The notes below the pieces were generated by a model. That model did no database searches. It was given only the letters and a program-made list of their open reading frames with translations, and was not told the origin of the DNA. From CAZEER01 sp964586315 (GTDB lineage: Bacteria > Fidelibacterota > Marinisomatia > Marinisomatales > UBA1611): a stretch of 64,000 nt of DNA. The translations under genes and the position numbers were made by a program. Shown piece by piece: positions 48,369-56,251 of the stretch (its first letter is position 1; each line of letters begins with the position of its first letter). The DNA is taken from NCBI GenBank assembly GCA_964586315.1, contig CAZPHE010000001.1, positions 1-64,000 of the forward strand. Reading direction: 5' to 3'.

Positions 48369-48394
48369 AAAATGCCTCCACAAGGAGGCATTTT
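48369..48394 (-). terminator. Rho-independent terminator of the motor operon
   Basis: An 11-bp perfect stem, AAAATGCCTCC with GGAGGCATTTT, closes a four-base loop; read on the minus strand it runs into TTTTAATTTAT. It lies 26 bases beyond the fliG-like stop and is the strongest hairpin I saw in the window. Confidence 0.85.
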
Positions 48395-48420
48395 AAATGA
48401 AAAAGTTTTTTAATAAAACG

Positions 48421-49356
48421 TTATTCTACCATTTCCCCACCAGAAAGAATATCCTCTAAATTAAATTCACCATCCTTTTCCATTTTTTTTGCTGCATCAA
48501 CAATTTTTTTCCGAGCATTATCTACTTCTTTCTTTGAAACAGCACCTTCAACTGGTTCGTACATAGCTTGACGCTTTTGAGGTTGCCCTGCAATAATTTC
48601 ATCTACAATTTCTTGGTCCAATCCTTTTACAGCATAAGCTAAATCTGTCAGATCAGTTTGAACAAACAATCCTCTCTTTAAATTCTCTGGAAATTTTTCT
48701 ATAATATCATCAAAGGTAAGAAAATACATTTTTACGCTAGCATAGAGTTCTGGATTTTCATTTTGGAGAGTCTGCATATATCTTTCTTGATCATTAGAAT
48801 CCATACCACTAAGTGCATCAGCGATGTCCTTTGCGCCTCCCCTTGAAAACTCTGTTGTACGAGGAAGATATGTGGACTTTTCTTTTAACCTCGCACCAAC
48901 TTCTATTACTCCCTCTAATGGAACATCATCTAAAGATCCTAATTCTATTAGGACTTCTCCTTTTAATGCCGGGTCTAACTTATTAAGAACAAACATTTTT
49001 TTCTCTGGATCAAGTTGAGCCAAGGTCATAGCAATAACAGGAGTGTCTTCTTTGTCAACCAATGCAAATAATTGTTCGTCAGTTAATTCATTTAAAAACT
49101 CGAATGGTTGAATTGGTTTCCCATTTTTATCATCACCACCAAATTCTTCACTCAAAAACCCAAAATAGAACTCTTCCATAACGCGTTTCTTTACAGAAAA
49201 AGATACAGAATCCATTCCACGTAATGTTGAACGGATTTTTCTTACTTCAGTTTTTGATAGGCCTTTAATCAAAGACATTGCTAGGCCTTCTCCAACTACT
49301 GAGAAAAGCACTGCTACTTTTTGAAGACCTGAAAGCCTATTATAATCATTAATCAT
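48421..49356 (-). CDS. FliG-like rotor protein, non-flagellar context
   Basis: A 311-residue protein with all three FliG domains. The N-domain (about 5-75) starts LSGLQKVAVLFSVVGEG and should bind the FliF-like tail. The middle domain (83-160) has PFEFLNELTDEQ and AQLDPEKKMFVLNKL, but the FliM-binding EHPQ motif reads EDTP. A glycine-pair linker is at 172-174. The C-domain (205-300) keeps the torque-helix pattern FDDIIEKFPENLKRGLFVQTDLTDLAYAVKG in broken form, with charged Arg228, Asp235, Asp238 and Lys244 available to meet MotA. Flagellar FliG transmits stator force to the rotor; the same mechanical role is inferred here without a flagellum. It is the last gene of the six-gene operon, 18 bases after the FliF-like gene. 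Confidence 0.88.
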   Translation of the reverse strand: MINDYNRLSGLQKVAVLFSVVGEGLAMSLIKGLSKTEVRKIRSTLRGMDSVSFSVKKRVMEEFYFGFLSEEFGGDDKNGKPIQPFEFLNELTDEQLFALVDKEDTPVIAMTLAQLDPEKKMFVLNKLDPALKGEVLIELGSLDDVPLEGVIEVGARLKEKSTYLPRTTEFSRGGAKDIADALSGMDSNDQERYMQTLQNENPELYASVKMYFLTFDDIIEKFPENLKRGLFVQTDLTDLAYAVKGLDQEIVDEIIAGQPQKRQAMYEPVEGAVSKKEVDNARKKIVDAAKKMEKDGEFNLEDILSGGEMVE

Positions 49357-49374
49357 AATTCTTTACCTCGCCTT

Positions 49375-51162
49375 TTATTCATCGCCGCTTTCTTCTTCAT
49401 CGCTATCACTAGCATCAGATTTTTCTTCTGAAGGAGTCGCAATCTCTGGGGCGGGTTGCTCTAGCCACTCTTTAACAATTGTAGACGTTTTCATCGGCTG
49501 TCCCACGCTCATTGAAACAATAGATTTTCGAATATCATCAATTTCACTTTTTAAGACATTTGGATCTATATCTGGACTTGTACTATCTAATTCATTATTA
49601 CCATTAGGTGATGCAGCTTGAGCTTCCATTGCTGCTATCTGCGCAGCAGTTGGTTCACCAGGAGATTTTTCATCGGTTAGTTTACTTTCCCCTTTTTTTT
49701 CTTCTTTTTTTTCAGTTTTTCTTTTTCTTTTCCTTCGTCTTGGTGGCGGATAAGGATATGGTGGCATCGGCGGTGGATACTGCTGTTGTGTATTTTTACC
49801 TTTTTGCAAGAATACCATGAGCAACAAACCTACACTTACGACTCCTAAAGCTATTATCATTATCATCTTAGTATCAAAACCTTGGGTCGCTTCGGCTTCT
49901 AAAGCAGCAAGGTCTGCCTGAACTGCATCAAGTGCCGCTATTTTTTCAGCAATAATTGAGTCCCTAGAAGCTTTTTCTTTTTCACGTGATGTCAGTTCTT
50001 CCTGAATTTTTGCCTGTGCCTTCTGTTGAGCCTCAAGTGAATCTTGTAAAATTGCTTCTAACAACATTGTTCTTAAACTCTGCATTTCGTTATCAAGCAT
50101 GGCAAACCGTGTTGAATCAAGTCTCTTCTCTTTGACTTCGTCTTCGGATTCATTCATAGACAGCATATCTTTTAAAGCTTGAATTTCTGCTTCTAGTTTT
50201 GAATTTCTAACAGAATCTTTTCTCGCTAATTCTTTCTTCTCATACTCTGCGGCTGCTTCTAATCGCGCTTTTTCTAAATTTGAAAGTTGCTCTTCAAAGC
50301 TTTCCAAATTTTCAATTCGTTGAGCATCAGCTTCTTTTTTATAATTAGCAATGTCATCTCTCCAATTACTTGATTCGTTTAATCTCTTTTGTTCCATCAT
50401 GTCTATTTTTTCAGCTATGTTTTTTAACATTACTTGTTCAGCAGTGCGCTGATCGCGCCTTTCTTTAAAACTTGCTGTCATAATTGTTAATTTATCACCT
50501 CTTTCTCGATCAAATTTTGCAGCAGCCATTGTCAATTGACGAATATTTTCAATCAATTCTGGCGCTGCTCCTTCTTGGAGAATAAGAGACAACTCCATTC
50601 GCTTCACAACAGTTTTTGATGGGCGTTTTGTTGAAAGAACTTTATCAACAATTTCTTTTTGAACTTCGGACCCATCCCTATCTATATCAACGGTTGATTC
50701 AAGTGTCTTAGGTGAAATGGGCATTGATTTTGTTAAAGGACCAGGGTCGCTGGATTTAGGTGTCGTCACATCAACTTCAAATCCAGGTATAGGCAATCCA
50801 ATAGAATAACTGTTATTTTTATTCTGTTCGTTTTCATTAACCATTTTTTCTTGTATTTTAACCAATGCATCTGCTGTTTTTTCGGCTGGCGAAAGGGTAT
50901 TATTTTGTTTTTTTTCTAATGCTCTTGGTGCATAATAAGTAAACTGTTCATTCACTTCATTTAGTACTTCTAATTCCACATCAACATTGATAACATATTT
51001 ATGCGACTCAATAAGTTTTGATAAGGCATCTTTTATTCGCTCACGAATATTGTTTTCCACCATTAATTTTTGGGAAAGATACCCACCTCCCTGCGCAACA
51101 AGCAATGTGATTACCATCGCGGCACTAATGATGGGTATTAAAAAATTTTTACCCTGTTTCAT
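49375..51162 (-). CDS. FliF-like ring protein (RBM3 only) with long coiled coil
   Basis: A 595-residue membrane protein. An N-terminal hydrophobic segment (7-24) is either an anchor or a cleaved signal. Residues 38-67 and 188-232 form a split RBM3 domain like that of the flagellar MS ring; the second part ends in FDRERGDKLTIMTASF, matching the FliF FDxxRGD...F signature. Residues about 236-425 are a charged coiled coil absent from flagellar FliF, followed by a membrane helix (432-453), a PPPMPPYPYPPP stretch, a run of Arg/Lys and an acidic end. Residues 552-568 include STIVKEWLEQ, resembling the FliF tail helix that binds FliG. RBM1 and RBM2 are missing. AAGGAG lies six bases before the ATG. 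Confidence 0.8.
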   Translation of the reverse strand: MKQGKNFLIPIISAAMVITLLVAQGGGYLSQKLMVENNIRERIKDALSKLIESHKYVINVDVELEVLNEVNEQFTYYAPRALEKKQNNTLSPAEKTADALVKIQEKMVNENEQNKNNSYSIGLPIPGFEVDVTTPKSSDPGPLTKSMPISPKTLESTVDIDRDGSEVQKEIVDKVLSTKRPSKTVVKRMELSLILQEGAAPELIENIRQLTMAAAKFDRERGDKLTIMTASFKERRDQRTAEQVMLKNIAEKIDMMEQKRLNESSNWRDDIANYKKEADAQRIENLESFEEQLSNLEKARLEAAAEYEKKELARKDSVRNSKLEAEIQALKDMLSMNESEDEVKEKRLDSTRFAMLDNEMQSLRTMLLEAILQDSLEAQQKAQAKIQEELTSREKEKASRDSIIAEKIAALDAVQADLAALEAEATQGFDTKMIMIIALGVVSVGLLLMVFLQKGKNTQQQYPPPMPPYPYPPPRRRKRKRKTEKKEEKKGESKLTDEKSPGEPTAAQIAAMEAQAASPNGNNELDSTSPDIDPNVLKSEIDDIRKSIVSMSVGQPMKTSTIVKEWLEQPAPEIATPSEEKSDASDSDEEESGDE

Positions 51163-51203
51163 TTGGAACTCCTTGGTATGTGTTTAAAACTCCGCATTTT
51201 AAA

Positions 51204-52085
51204 TTAACTTTCCTCCTCTTGGTATGATGTCCCTGATCGCCCTTTACCATGATGTGGAGGATTAATAAAAGTAATTTGAATTCTTCTATTGCCCGATTTT
51301 TGTTTTTTTGTCTTATTAAGTTCCAAAACGGTAGGAATAGGATTGCCTTTTGAATCTGTAGATATGCCTTTATCACCCCAAGTTAAGGTTAGTGGATTAT
51401 ACATTGGGTTAACACTCTTTATACTATCAATACCCCTTGGATACCAATCCCCATAACCTGCTGCTAGTAATCTTGGGGCCGGTACGCCTTTATCAATCAT
51501 ATATCGCACACACGTTGCACCTCTTGCAGCTGAAAGTTCCCAATTACTTTTGTAAAATTTTTGCCACTTTTTAGGCATAGGGTCACTGTCTGAATGCCCT
51601 GCTACTTCTACTTGAAATGGACTTGCCAAAATTCTAGGTATAATTTCTTCATCTAACAACTTTTTAAGTTCACCTTTCATATCTGCTTTACCTGAAGGAA
51701 AAGCAAAATCACCCTTTATATTTACGATCAAACCTTTCGAACTAGTTTGAACAGCGGGATTTTCTTTTTTCATTTCTTCAATAGCTTCTTTCATCTCTTT
51801 TTTCATCTGAGCTAAATTTTCTATCGGTTCAAACTCACCTTCTTCTTCAGCTTTTCCCTCAGCCTTAATTTTACTACCAAGTGATTTACCTTGAGAATTT
51901 GCCATCTCTTGAAGCTTAACAGGGTCCATTGTGGAGATTGCTGCTAATAGAACAAAAAAGGCGAAAAGTAGTGTCATCATATCAGCAAAAGTACCAAACC
52001 ATCCTGGAAGACCCTCCTCAATAGAATTAGCGCCTTCTTCAAAACCCTTGTTAAAGGCTTTTTTTTCGCCAGGTGTCATCGCCAT
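51204..52085 (-). CDS. motB: MotB-like stator protein with OmpA domain
   Basis: A 293-residue inner-membrane protein. The single transmembrane helix (about 29-50) contains the ion-binding aspartate, Asp35, in TFADMMTLLFAFFVLL. A charged linker (55-110) may act as a plug. The C-terminal OmpA-like domain (about 115-275) has VEVAGHSDSD and NWELSAARG for peptidoglycan binding, and NRRIQITF near the end. With MotA it should form an ion-driven stator fixed to the cell wall. It starts five bases after the motA stop. Confidence 0.93.
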   Translation of the reverse strand: MAMTPGEKKAFNKGFEEGANSIEEGLPGWFGTFADMMTLLFAFFVLLAAISTMDPVKLQEMANSQGKSLGSKIKAEGKAEEEGEFEPIENLAQMKKEMKEAIEEMKKENPAVQTSSKGLIVNIKGDFAFPSGKADMKGELKKLLDEEIIPRILASPFQVEVAGHSDSDPMPKKWQKFYKSNWELSAARGATCVRYMIDKGVPAPRLLAAGYGDWYPRGIDSIKSVNPMYNPLTLTWGDKGISTDSKGNPIPTVLELNKTKKQKSGNRRIQITFINPPHHGKGRSGTSYQEEES

Positions 52086-52090
52086 TTAAT

Positions 52091-52876
52091 TTAATCCCGT
52101 TTCCATTCTGCTGGAGGTATAAATGAGTTGAGTTTTTCTCTAACAATAATTGGATGTTTCTTTTGATGAATTAGGCGAGAAGCCTCTACAAGTAAATTAG
52201 CAGACATAGATGTCTGTGTAGTTTTATTTCCCATTTTTTGAGCCATGGGTAGAAAAAACAAATTTGCGAATACTGCACCATAAAGGGTTGTGATCAAAGC
52301 AGCGGCCATACCTCCTCCAAGATTATCAGCTCCACCTTCACCACCAAAACCCGCTAACATAAGAACGAGACCAATCAAAGTCCCAACCATACCCCAAGCG
52401 GGCGATAAATCACCCATGGATTTTAACATATCTGTTTGAACCTTTTCACGCTTCTCTCTATATTCAATTCTTGTTTCTAAAATTTCTGTTACTTCCTCAA
52501 GAGAGTATCCATCAGCCACCATTTGGACGCCATCTCTGAAGAAAAAATTTTGAATCCCGCCGGCTGTATTTTCTAAATCTGTTGGCGCCTTCCTATATGC
52601 CTCCGCAGTATCCACTGCCATATCTACCAAAGGACCCATTTTATCATCTGCTGGTTTTAAAACAGCACCTATAGCCTTTCCTAAGGCCGCAACATGATAC
52701 ATTGGGAACGCTACCATAACAGATGCAAGCATGCCCCCAAACACAATTCCAAAACTTGGAATCGAAATGAAGTTGCCAAATCCACCGGCTGCACCTTCAA
52801 CAAATAAAGCGTAGGCAATACTACCTACCATAAATGCCATTCCTAAAACAACACCAATAATTAGAGCAATATCCAT
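52091..52876 (-). CDS. motA: MotA-like stator protein
   Basis: A 261-residue membrane protein with four helices (about 4-26, 40-62, 155-178 and 187-212). The functional prolines of MotA are present as Pro159 in LSPAWGMVGTLIG and Pro210 in NLFFLPMAQK. The cytoplasmic loop keeps an Arg...Leu-Glu pair (Arg95, Glu102) like the MotA residues that contact FliG, and FFFRDGVQMVADGY, a typical MotA block. It is clearly MotA rather than ExbB/TolQ, because it has the large cytoplasmic loop and is followed by MotB. It lies four bases after the barrel/TPR gene. Confidence 0.94.
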   Translation of the reverse strand: MDIALIIGVVLGMAFMVGSIAYALFVEGAAGGFGNFISIPSFGIVFGGMLASVMVAFPMYHVAALGKAIGAVLKPADDKMGPLVDMAVDTAEAYRKAPTDLENTAGGIQNFFFRDGVQMVADGYSLEEVTEILETRIEYREKREKVQTDMLKSMGDLSPAWGMVGTLIGLVLMLAGFGGEGGADNLGGGMAAALITTLYGAVFANLFFLPMAQKMGNKTTQTSMSANLLVEASRLIHQKKHPIIVREKLNSFIPPAEWKRD

Positions 52877-52880
52877 AAGG

Positions 52881-54320
52881 TCACTCCTCGATCAAATTTG
52901 CAGATTGTAATTTATTTTCATTAAGAGCTTTAAGAATATTTCTTACATCAGTATACTCAGGATCCAAACGTAAAGCAAGATTCCAGTTTATTGTAGCTCT
53001 TTGCACATCACCTAATTTATAATAGATAGAACCTCTTCTGGCATAAGCTAATGCTAAATTAGGATTTAATTCTAAGGATAGATCAACTTCTTTCAAAGCT
53101 TCTCGATAATCACCGGCATAAAAATACCTTAGTGAGCGGGAAAGATGTCTCATAGCCTCATTCATATTCTTTTCAGATACATTGGTTTCAAGCTTTAAAG
53201 AACTCAACGAATCAGATAGGAATCTACTATTCTGCTCCATAGCATTTAGACGCACTAAAAGATTGCGCATTTCATTATTCATTAATGCCATTGAATCCCT
53301 TAACGTCTCTACTGCTACATTAGCCATTACAATTGTAGAATCTCTATGCAAAGAAATTGTTTCTGGGTAGTCAGTTCCATCATCAGAAGGTCCATAAATA
53401 TTTGTGGGGCTGGATGGGCCACTACGTATTCTACGTAAAGGATCTCTTGGTACCATCATAGTCAAACCCAACGAAAGACCAGGGTGCCCTGCCCAATATC
53501 GATTTTTCCATCCTGGAAGTTGATCTAAGTGGGTGAACCCTAAGTTCAGGCGGTAATCCGAGGTAAGGGGGATGCGGAGTCCCACATTGACACCTGTCCC
53601 ATCGAATTCACCCACAATATCCATTCCACCCCATTGTCCAAAAAATGGGGTTTTCAATAAAAAACCAACAAATACTCCAGAGCTTGTTTCAGTATTTGAT
53701 CTTAATGAATCTGAAACAAATCGTGCTGTATCAGGATGCGCAAGACCGCCACCTATCTCTGGAACTAATGCAGGAGGAGCTAATCCTCCTGTTCCGAAAC
53801 CCATAAAAGTATTCATTTTATATTCGCCTAAATCTTTTTCACTGCCAAGCACAGTAAAGAAAGATAAAAGAGAAGTATTCAGACTGAGTATCTGATCTGA
53901 GGTCTGTTCACTCTCGAACACAACATCTTGTAAGCCGACCGATAGAGAAATATCATTATAAGTGTAAACTCGTTGTTGAAAATGAAACCCGAACTCAACG
54001 GGTGGGTTATATGTAGAGTTTTCCAATGAATAACCACTTTGCCATGGGTTTATACGTGTTGTATCGCCAGGTATAACAGCAGAAAAACCAAAACTAAAAC
54101 CCCTGCTTATTTCCATATCAAAAAAAAGACCCCCTGCAGTATTAAAAGGATTAAGATTATGAATCTCAGTCCCAAATCCAGTACGAAATAAATAGGGTGA
54201 TACTGTATTACTTGATGTTGGGATGCGCATCATCATTCCAGGTCTAGAATATGCAACGCGCGTACCTGATAATGCGGTAGACGTAATGAAAAAAACAGTT
54301 ATTAGAAATTTAATTTTCAT
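52881..54320 (-). CDS. Predicted outer-membrane barrel protein with C-terminal TPR repeats
   Basis: A 479-residue exported protein with a signal peptide (1-19). Residues about 25-295 are rich in alternating beta strands and aromatic-glycine turns (GGLFFDMEISRGFSFGFS, VGLRIPLTSDYRLNLGF), which suggests a barrel. A coiled-coil stretch (about 325-385) follows, then two to three tetratricopeptide repeats (about 390-465) with ALKEVDLSLELNPNLALAYARRG and ATINWNLALRLDPEYTD. The TPRs should face the periplasm. In this operon it could couple the stator-rotor complex to the outer membrane. The family is not recognised. Confidence 0.75.
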   Translation of the reverse strand: MKIKFLITVFFITSTALSGTRVAYSRPGMMMRIPTSSNTVSPYLFRTGFGTEIHNLNPFNTAGGLFFDMEISRGFSFGFSAVIPGDTTRINPWQSGYSLENSTYNPPVEFGFHFQQRVYTYNDISLSVGLQDVVFESEQTSDQILSLNTSLLSFFTVLGSEKDLGEYKMNTFMGFGTGGLAPPALVPEIGGGLAHPDTARFVSDSLRSNTETSSGVFVGFLLKTPFFGQWGGMDIVGEFDGTGVNVGLRIPLTSDYRLNLGFTHLDQLPGWKNRYWAGHPGLSLGLTMMVPRDPLRRIRSGPSSPTNIYGPSDDGTDYPETISLHRDSTIVMANVAVETLRDSMALMNNEMRNLLVRLNAMEQNSRFLSDSLSSLKLETNVSEKNMNEAMRHLSRSLRYFYAGDYREALKEVDLSLELNPNLALAYARRGSIYYKLGDVQRATINWNLALRLDPEYTDVRNILKALNENKLQSANLIEE

Positions 54321-54349
54321 GAAATATTTAAATTAACCATAAAATTAAC

Positions 54350-55537
54350 TTACTGATATTCTTCCCAATCAATGACATAAGAATAACCAATAAACGTACC
54401 AAAGTCTTGGGGAACATAAAGATCAAATTTCCCATTAGCGCCAGGAAGCAAACTGGCATCAGAAACAATTCCTGTGTCAAATGTATTGTATGAACCTTTA
54501 ACAAAAGTTGTTAAAGTTCTGGTTTCCCCACTCCAGTTTTTTCGAAAAACAAAATCTACTTTTACAAAGTCAGCTCTACGACCACCAATATTTTTAATTT
54601 CTCCATCAAAAATTATATTCCCTTGACTGTCTTTTTTCTCCGCTATATTTCCAACCAATACACAATTAGCAGATAGTTTAGCGCTGGCGAGCCTTGCAGA
54701 ATTATTTGATGATGTATATCTCGGTTGCGCTAACTTAGGCATTGGCGGAGGAGTATAGCTCTCACGAATCTGTTCAGGAACATATTCCTGAGTATCTTCA
54801 GTTATGACATTATCAACAATCCGAACAACCTGTGTCCGATCAACGATTAAATAGCCCACTAAGGTTTCTACTTTAAGTGATTTGTCATCTTGATAAATAA
54901 TTTTACCAAAAACAGTACTGCCATTTTTCAAAATAATTTCTTTGGAATAAATAGTAAGCGGGTTTACCCACATTTTACTTAAAGCTTTTAGATCATCTAG
55001 ATCTTGCGTTAAATGTTTTAGTTCAGCGTTAAGTTTTTTTATTTCAAAATTTAGTTCATTTATAATAAAATCTTTACTCGGGGCACCCATTGCCTCCATC
55101 GTTTGAGGTACTGATATTGATACATTTTTAGGTTGCTTGTCTTGATTAGGTTTAGATTCCTCATCTCCAATTTGTTGATCAGAAACAATTGCGCTAGGGT
55201 TTTCAGTTGATAACACAAGATCACCTAAATCTTTATCATCAGTTAAAGTTATAATTTGTTCTATTGAACCTAAATCATCATGGGTCACCTTCAACATATA
55301 TTCACCTTCTTCAAGTTTTTTAAACTCAAAGGTTCCCTTCCGTCCTGTTTTTTCATCTGCAACTTCATCAGTTCCAGAAAGAAGAGTAACCGTGGCCTTC
55401 TTAACTTTCTCTCCATCTGAATCAATAATTCTACCTGATAATTTAATTTTCCCTTTCGCAAATATGAGACTTCCCATAAGCGTAAAGGCAATAGTAGCGA
55501 ATATATATCGCTTCTGCATGCTTTTTGATAGTGTCAT
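54350..55537 (-). CDS. Exported Ig-like (CarboxypepD_reg) and FxLYD-like protein, first gene of motor operon
   Basis: A 395-residue protein with an N-terminal signal or anchor (about 9-28). Residues 30-95 form a carboxypeptidase-regulatory-like domain (LSGRIIDSDGEKVKKATVTLL, GTFEFKKLEEGEYMLKV). A short coiled coil (about 155-185) and a small beta domain (about 195-240, LKNGSTVFGKIIYQDDKSLKVET) follow. The C-terminal part (about 290-395) resembles FxLYD domains (GEIKNIGGRRADFVKVDFVF, LLPGANGKFDLYV). All point to a periplasmic or surface scaffold. GAGGT lies seven bases before the ATG, and a near-consensus promoter lies upstream. Confidence 0.75.
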   Translation of the reverse strand: MTLSKSMQKRYIFATIAFTLMGSLIFAKGKIKLSGRIIDSDGEKVKKATVTLLSGTDEVADEKTGRKGTFEFKKLEEGEYMLKVTHDDLGSIEQIITLTDDKDLGDLVLSTENPSAIVSDQQIGDEESKPNQDKQPKNVSISVPQTMEAMGAPSKDFIINELNFEIKKLNAELKHLTQDLDDLKALSKMWVNPLTIYSKEIILKNGSTVFGKIIYQDDKSLKVETLVGYLIVDRTQVVRIVDNVITEDTQEYVPEQIRESYTPPPMPKLAQPRYTSSNNSARLASAKLSANCVLVGNIAEKKDSQGNIIFDGEIKNIGGRRADFVKVDFVFRKNWSGETRTLTTFVKGSYNTFDTGIVSDASLLPGANGKFDLYVPQDFGTFIGYSYVIDWEEYQ

Positions 55538-55591
55538 GTTTTACCTCGGATTATGAACACTTTTAGCAACTAAATGCGCTAAAGCTAAAAG

Positions 55592-55620
55592 ATTTTAATG
55601 CAAATTGGGCAATGTGTCAA
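55592..55620 (-). promoter_or_regulatory. Near-consensus sigma-70 promoter of the motor operon
   Basis: On the minus strand TTGACA (55620-55615) is followed after exactly 17 bases by TAAAAT (55597-55592), 55 bases before the ATG of the first operon gene. This is the best promoter match in the window and suggests steady housekeeping expression of the motor genes. Confidence 0.75.
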
Positions 55621-55666
55621 GAAATTATAGAATTATATAAAAAGATAATATTTTGCAAATAAAATG

Positions 55667-56251
55667 TCATTTCCAAAATTCTTTCAATTGTTTTTCTCTT
55701 TTCATAATTAGAGAATATTCTGCTTCAGTGGCCTTTCTTAAATGGCTGGGCAGAACTAACTCCAGCGCCATTTCGTACGATTCACTAATAAGATCAAAAT
55801 CGGTATCACCTATTTTTTGATAGCACTGACCTATATAATAATGTGGCTCTCCTAATTGAGGTTGTAGTTGAGATGCTTTATAATATTTCAGTATTGCTTC
55901 CCACAAACCATCTTTATTACCCTTATCAAGTAACGCATGACCTTGAGCAATAAAAAGATTATATAGAGACAATGTGTCTTCTCCACATAGCTCTACCGCG
56001 CGCGAAAAATGGCCTATGGCTTTTTTATAATCATGATCGTTCAGTGCAAATTTCCCAATTGTATTGTGTGATGTTATCAATGCATTTTTAATTTTTTTCG
56101 TGGGGTTGTTATTTAATAATGAATCTTCCATTATTATCAGAGCATCTGGATTTTCTTCCGCAATAATTTGGTATTTTACATTGGAGCATCTCCAATTACT
56201 TATCATAATAATTGATAAAAAACTAAACCAAAATATTACATTATCCTTCAT
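55667..56251 (-). CDS. TPR-containing membrane or lipoprotein
   Basis: A 194-residue protein with an N-terminal hydrophobic segment (about 5-20) ending near a cysteine (SNWRC), so it may be a lipoprotein, though the lipobox is poor. The rest is helical TPR-like: IGKFALNDHDYKKAIGHFSRAVEL, ILKYYKASQLQPQLGEPHYYIGQCYQKIG. I chose ATG at 56251, which overlaps the end of the aromatic hydroxylase gene by 11 bases, over a frame starting 57 bases earlier inside that gene. It lies 129 bases upstream of the motor operon on the same strand. Confidence 0.7.
   Translation of the reverse strand: MKDNVIFWFSFLSIIMISNWRCSNVKYQIIAEENPDALIIMEDSLLNNNPTKKIKNALITSHNTIGKFALNDHDYKKAIGHFSRAVELCGEDTLSLYNLFIAQGHALLDKGNKDGLWEAILKYYKASQLQPQLGEPHYYIGQCYQKIGDTDFDLISESYEMALELVLPSHLRKATEAEYSLIMKREKQLKEFWK

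Noticed and set aside
48421..52876. Calling fliF/fliG/motAB part of a flagellar gene cluster
   Set aside because: No other flagellar gene is in the 64 kb, the FliF-like protein lacks RBM1 and RBM2, FliG lacks EHPQ, and the operon partners are envelope proteins. The full genome is still needed to be sure.
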